Shown here: positions 60,082 to 64,000 of the stretch, one piece after another
Position numbering within the stretch: the first letter of the stretch is position 1
Layout of the letters: each line of letters opens with the position of its first letter
Assembly (NCBI GenBank): GCA_947460595.1
Contig: CANHGS010000001.1
Span: forward strand, 422,080 to 486,079
Direction of reading: 5' to 3'
Source of the DNA: Bacteroidota bacterium
Lineage (GTDB): Bacteria; Bacteroidota; Bacteroidia; Chitinophagales; Chitinophagaceae
Length of the DNA stretch: 64,000 bases
Position numbers and translations under genes: made by a program
Notes under the pieces: generated by a model
What the model saw: only the letters and a program-made list of their open reading frames with translations
Databases searched by the model: none
What the model was told of the DNA's origin: nothing

Positions 60082-63000
60082 ATGGCTACTCCTTCCAAGG
60101 CAAAAGGCTTACAGTTTACCCGCAAGTTCACCAAAGATGGTGTAACTCCCTATGACATGTTTGATTATGATTACCGTGATAGCGTAATCAAAAATCCAAA
60201 CGGTGAAAAAGTATTTGAAATGAACAATGTGGAAGTGCCCAAACAATGGAGCCAGATTGCCACAGATATCTTAGCACAAAAATATTTCCGTAAAGCGGGT
60301 GTGCCGCAAGCCGATGGTTCTTTGGGAAGGGAAACCAGTGTAAAGCAAGTGGCACATCGTATGGCCAATTGTTGGCGCGTTTGGGGTGAGCGATATGGGT
60401 ATTTTGCTTCAGAAAATGATGCACAAATTTTTTATGATGAGTTAGCATATAGCATCTTGAATCAAGCATGCGTTCCTAACTCTCCTCAATGGTTCAATAC
60501 TGGTTTGCACGAGAGCTATGGTATCACAGGTAAACCTCAAGGTCACTACTATGTTGATCCCAAAGACAACAAACTAAAAAAATCTGCTAACGCATACGAG
60601 CGTCCTCAACCACATGCCTGCTTTATCTTGAGCGTAAGCGATGACTTGGTGAATGATGGCGGTATCATGGATCTCTGGGTAAGAGAAGCGCGTATCTTCA
60701 AATATGGTTCTGGTGTTGGTACCAACTTTTCTCATATTCGTGGAGGTGGAGAGAAATTGAGTGGTGGTGGCACATCTAGTGGTTTGATGAGCTTCCTAAA
60801 AATTGGTGACCGCGCTGCGGGCGCTATCAAGAGTGGTGGTACTACCAGAAGGGCTGCTAAAATGGTTTGCTTGGATTTGGATCACCCAGAAATCATGGAA
60901 TTTATCAACTGGAAAGTGGGTGAAGAAAAGAAAGTAGCTGCGTTGGTGGCTGCCGGATATGATAATAGCTATGAAGGGGAAGCTTATATGACTGTTGCTG
61001 GACAAAACAGTAATAACTCTATTCGTATTCCAAACGAATTCTTCAAAGTATTGGAAGAAGGTGGAGACTGGGAATTAAAAGCTCGTACCGATGGTAGGGT
61101 AATGAAAAAGATTCCTGCTAAAGATGTTTGGGATCAAATTGCCTATGCTGCTTGGAGTTGTGCGGATCCTGGTACCCAATATGATACTACTATCAACGAA
61201 TGGCATACCTGCCCTCAAGGAGGACGTATCAACGCTTCTAACCCTTGCTCTGAGTACATGTTCTTAGACAACACGGCTTGTAACCTGGCTTCTGCCAACC
61301 TGATGAAATTCTTTGATACCAGTAACAACAAGTTTGATGTTGAAGGATTTGAATACACTTGCCGTTTGTGGACCACTGTATTGGAAATCTCTGTTTTGAT
61401 GGCGCAGTTCCCTTCTAAAGAAGTGGCTGAGTTGTCTTACGATTACCGTACGTTGGGTCTTGGTTTTGCTAATCTAGGTACCATGCTCATGGTAAGTGGT
61501 ATTCCTTATGATAGTGAAGAAGCACGTGGTATTGCCGGTGCCATCACTGCTATCATGACGGGTATTGCATATAAGACTTCTGCTGAAATGGCCAGTTTCT
61601 TGGGTGCTTTCCCTAGATATAAAGAGAATAAAAATGATATGCTCAGGGTTATGCGCAATCACCGTGCGGCTGCCTACGATGCCAATGAAGCTTATGAAGG
61701 ATTGAGCGTGAAACCCGTTGGTATCAACGCTAAATATTGCCCAGACATCTTGTTAAAACACGCTACCAAGGCTTGGGACGATGCGGTACAATTAGGAGAA
61801 AAATATGGCTATCGCAATGCACAAACAACCGTAATTGCACCAACTGGTACCATTGGTCTGGTAATGGATTGCGATACTACTGGAGTGGAGCCTGATTTTG
61901 CACTAGTGAAATTCAAAAAACTATCTGGTGGTGGTTATTTCAAAATCATCAACCAATCTGTTCCTGCAGCGTTGAAGAATTTGAATTATAGCCCTGAAGA
62001 AGCTTTAGCTATTGAGCAATATGCCGTAGGTGCTGCCAGCTTTGAGAATTCTCCGTTTATCAATAACAAGTCTTTGGCTGCCAAAGGGTTTACTCAAGAA
62101 GAAATTCAAAAACTAAATGGCGCTGCTCGTTCTGCCTTTGAAATAGGATTCATTTTTAACCGCTTCACCTTGGGTGATGCTTGTATGCAACGCCTTGGAT
62201 TTAGGGAAGAAGAATACAGTGACTGGAGCTTTAACTTGCTAGAAGCAGTTGGCTTTGCAGAAGATGAAATTGATGCCGCAAATGACTTTATCTGCGGTAC
62301 CATGACCATTGAAGGTGCCCCATTATTGAAGCCGGAACACTTGGCTATTTTTGATTGCGCCAATAAGTGTGGTAAAAAAGGAGAGCGTTATATTCACGCA
62401 CACGGTCATATTAAAATGATGGCTGCTTGTCAACCATTCTTGAGTGGTGCCATTTCTAAAACCATCAACCTTCCAAACGAAGCCAAGGTTGAAGAGATTG
62501 CTGATTGCTATTTGTTGAGTTGGAGCTTGGGTCTTAAAGCCAACGCCCTTTACAGAGATGGTTCCAAATTGAGCCAGCCCTTGAGTAATAAATCTGAAAA
62601 GAAGAAAAAGACAGAAGAAGCTGCTGAAGAAGTGGTTGCAGAAGAAACTGCTACACCAGAAAGCAATATTGTAGACCTAGGCAAATTAACGGTTGAAGAA
62701 CTATTAGAAGAAGTAACCAAGCGTATGCAGGCTTCTTCTGATACCCAACTTAAACGCGCATTGTCTAAGATAGTAGAAAGAAAATCGCTCCCTGCTAAAC
62801 GTAGAGGATTTACCCAAAAAGCCAAGATCAACGGACAAGTATTGTTCTTGCGCACTGGTGAATACCAAGATGGAACATTGGGAGAAATCTTTATAGACTT
62901 GGCCAAAGAGGGTTCTACCCTTAGAAGCTTGATGAACTGTTTTGCTATTGCCATTTCTGTTGGTTTGCAATACGGTGTGCCACTGGATGAATTTGTAGAG

Positions 63001-63435
63001 AAATTTGTCTTTACCAAATTTGAACCTGCTGGTATGGTGGATCATCCAAATATCAAGACTACTACATCATTGGTTGACTTTGTATTCCGCGCTCTGGCTT
63101 ATGAATATCTTGACCGTACCGATCTGGTACACGTGCTAGATAAACCATCGGTTGGTAATACCGGTGAAGAGGAGGGAGAATCCCTTTTTGTGGGAAAGCC
63201 TGAGTTGAGCAGTATCCGTGTAACAGCGCCTACCGCTGCTAGCACCACTGCTCCGGTTGCACAGAAAGTAGAGAAAGTTGCTGTAAAAGCTGAGTATGGT
63301 ATGGACGCTGTAAACCAAGCGGCCAAGAACATGCAAAGCGATGCACCTTCTTGCAACACTTGCGGGCATATTACCATCCGTAGCGGTACTTGCTACAAAT
63401 GCCTGAACTGTGGCAATAGCATGGGATGCAGCTAG
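60082..63435 (+). CDS. nrdJ: Vitamin B12-dependent (class II) ribonucleotide reductase
   Basis: Reduces ribonucleotides to deoxyribonucleotides using adenosylcobalamin. The 1117-residue protein has the class II layout: active-site cysteines in RPQPHACFILSV and INASNPCSEYMFLDNTACNLASANL, the IAPTGTIGLVMDCDTTGVEPDF core, a charged linker (KSEKKKKTEEAAEEVVAEE) around residue 840, a domain with AKINGQVLFLRTGEYQDG, and a C-terminal Cys-rich zinc ribbon (CNTCGHITIRSGTCYKCLNC) with the final CS. It needs B12, yet no B12 gene is nearby and no cobalamin riboswitch was seen in its leader. The upstream region has DnaA-box-like sites; a GA-rich heptamer array and terminator follow the stop. Confidence 0.94.
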   Translation: MATPSKAKGLQFTRKFTKDGVTPYDMFDYDYRDSVIKNPNGEKVFEMNNVEVPKQWSQIATDILAQKYFRKAGVPQADGSLGRETSVKQVAHRMANCWRVWGERYGYFASENDAQIFYDELAYSILNQACVPNSPQWFNTGLHESYGITGKPQGHYYVDPKDNKLKKSANAYERPQPHACFILSVSDDLVNDGGIMDLWVREARIFKYGSGVGTNFSHIRGGGEKLSGGGTSSGLMSFLKIGDRAAGAIKSGGTTRRAAKMVCLDLDHPEIMEFINWKVGEEKKVAALVAAGYDNSYEGEAYMTVAGQNSNNSIRIPNEFFKVLEEGGDWELKARTDGRVMKKIPAKDVWDQIAYAAWSCADPGTQYDTTINEWHTCPQGGRINASNPCSEYMFLDNTACNLASANLMKFFDTSNNKFDVEGFEYTCRLWTTVLEISVLMAQFPSKEVAELSYDYRTLGLGFANLGTMLMVSGIPYDSEEARGIAGAITAIMTGIAYKTSAEMASFLGAFPRYKENKNDMLRVMRNHRAAAYDANEAYEGLSVKPVGINAKYCPDILLKHATKAWDDAVQLGEKYGYRNAQTTVIAPTGTIGLVMDCDTTGVEPDFALVKFKKLSGGGYFKIINQSVPAALKNLNYSPEEALAIEQYAVGAASFENSPFINNKSLAAKGFTQEEIQKLNGAARSAFEIGFIFNRFTLGDACMQRLGFREEEYSDWSFNLLEAVGFAEDEIDAANDFICGTMTIEGAPLLKPEHLAIFDCANKCGKKGERYIHAHGHIKMMAACQPFLSGAISKTINLPNEAKVEEIADCYLLSWSLGLKANALYRDGSKLSQPLSNKSEKKKKTEEAAEEVVAEETATPESNIVDLGKLTVEELLEEVTKRMQASSDTQLKRALSKIVERKSLPAKRRGFTQKAKINGQVLFLRTGEYQDGTLGEIFIDLAKEGSTLRSLMNCFAIAISVGLQYGVPLDEFVEKFVFTKFEPAGMVDHPNIKTTTSLVDFVFRALAYEYLDRTDLVHVLDKPSVGNTGEEEGESLFVGKPELSSIRVTAPTAASTTAPVAQKVEKVAVKAEYGMDAVNQAAKNMQSDAPSCNTCGHITIRSGTCYKCLNCGNSMGCS

Positions 63436-63442
63436 TTCTTTA

Positions 63443-63552
63443 GTGAAGAGATAGGAGTGTGGAGTGAAGAGTGAAGAGTGAAGAGTGAAGAATGGACAGT
63501 GATGGGTGTTAAGAGAGTATAATGAAGAGTGAAGGATGATGGGTGTGAAGTG
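63443..63552 (+). repeat. GTGAAGA heptamer array after nrdJ
   Basis: Starts 7 bases after the nrdJ stop. The first seven units keep exact register: GTGAAGA, GATAGGA, GTGTGGA, then four GTGAAGA (63464-63491). Degenerate GA/TG-rich units continue to ~63552. Confidence 0.85.
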
Positions 63553-63632
63553 AATGAATGTAGGAAAGTACCAAACCTTGGGTTTTAGACAGCAATGTCT
63601 TAGCCATAGCTTTAAACCGTACCTGGTTAAAG

Positions 63633-63668
63633 AACCGCCTCGATTAATCCCGGGGCGGTTTATTTTTT
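63633..63668 (+). terminator. Terminator after nrdJ
   Basis: AACCGCCTCG (63633-63642) pairs with CGGGGCGGTT (63651-63660), with one wobble, around an 8-base loop, followed by a T-rich tract. It lies ~200 bases after the nrdJ stop, beyond the repeat array. Confidence 0.85.
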
Positions 63669-63694
63669 CCCCAATCCCAAGCAAAATCTATTGG

Positions 63695-63872
63695 CTTTTA
63701 TCATTCTTCACTCTTCGTTCTTCACTCTTCATTTTTATCTCTTCATTATTTCTTCCATTCTTCACTTTTCACTTTTATCTCTTCACTTTTATCTCTTCAT
63801 TATTTCTTCCATTCTTCACTCTTCACTCTTATCTCTTCACTTCTTCATCCTCTCTTCATTATTTCTTCCATT
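63695..63872 (-). repeat. Inverted heptamer array (TCTTCAC orientation) after the nrdJ terminator
   Basis: About 180 bases of CT-rich copies of TCTTCAC, mixed with TTTTATC, TTATTTC and TTCCATT blocks. It is the reverse orientation of the array at 63443, and no minus-strand gene ends next to it. Open frames through it are low-complexity artefacts. I see no gene in 63436-63911. Confidence 0.85.
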
Positions 63873-63911
63873 GTCAATGCCTGAAATAAGTTGACCATTA
63901 AAACAGTAAAA

Positions 63912-64000
63912 ATGGCAACAAGAACAGAATTTGAATTAACCCTTCAAGAGCGTAAAGCGCGTCACTTTAGTAAGAATTTTAAGGTTATTAAAGTCCGAGA
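63912..64000 (+). CDS. Start of an unidentified gene, truncated by the window edge
   Basis: ATG at 63912 opens a frame that stays open to the window edge, giving 29 residues beginning MATRTEFELTLQERKARHFS and rich in charged residues. The fragment is too short to assign a family. Position after the CT-rich array and codon use like neighbouring genes support a real gene. Confidence 0.5.
   Translation, partial: MATRTEFELTLQERKARHFSKNFKVIKVR

Noticed and set aside
63554..63894. Two overlapping plus-strand open frames rich in Phe/Leu/Ser through the CT-rich array
   Set aside because: They are low-complexity translations of the heptamer repeats, with no homology-like features.

Overview
The window looks like chromosome from a member of the Bacteroidota, most likely the family Chitinophagaceae. 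The evidence is SusC/SusD pairs, a FecI/FecR cell-surface signalling pair, gliding genes gldF and gldG, a MurF-alanine racemase fusion, a bacterial geranylgeranylglyceryl-phosphate synthase family protein, few Shine-Dalgarno sequences, and several TAnnTTTG elements (the Bacteroidota -7 promoter box) just upstream of genes. No rRNA, tRNA, insertion sequence, phage gene or CRISPR array was recognised.

1-26313 is a core block: the end of fabF with rnc, mce, the iscS-iscU-iscA iron-sulfur operon closed by two tandem terminators, gldF-gldG-terC-like-murF/alr-lspA on the plus strand, a lipoprotein and a D-2-hydroxyacid dehydrogenase on the minus strand, a TonB receptor with a HmuY-like haem-binding lipoprotein, ileS, a DksA-like protein with a long histone H1-like tail, an MsbA-like exporter, rbfA, a LolC/E-like permease, half a transketolase, and frr.

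26430-50776 is a polysaccharide utilisation locus (PUL), visibly richer in A+T than its flanks. It holds a FecI-type sigma factor, a FecR anti-sigma factor, two SusC/SusD pairs, two paralogous heparinase II/III-like proteins, a sulfatase, an unrecognised secreted protein full of Asp-rich calcium-binding-like loops, a sialate O-acetylesterase-like protein and a GH2 glycosidase. Only the first SusC has the N-terminal signalling (STN) domain, so it probably senses the glycan and activates FecI through FecR. The enzymes suggest a sulfated, acetylated, uronate-containing glycan. This is an inference.

50870-64000 returns to core genes: an EamA transporter, mscL, scpA, dxs, a LytS/LytTR-type two-component pair, an M28 peptidase, the GGGPS-family protein and the B12-dependent ribonucleotide reductase nrdJ. 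A cluster of DnaA-box-like sites lies upstream of nrdJ. The last 89 bases begin an unrecognised gene.

The most unusual signal is a family of 7-nt repeats, consensus GTSAARA on the sense strand. They lie between the stop codon and the intrinsic terminator of five unrelated genes (the MsbA-like exporter, the transketolase half, dxs, the LytTR regulator, nrdJ), always with the purine-rich strand as the sense strand. A sixth array in the opposite orientation follows the nrdJ terminator.
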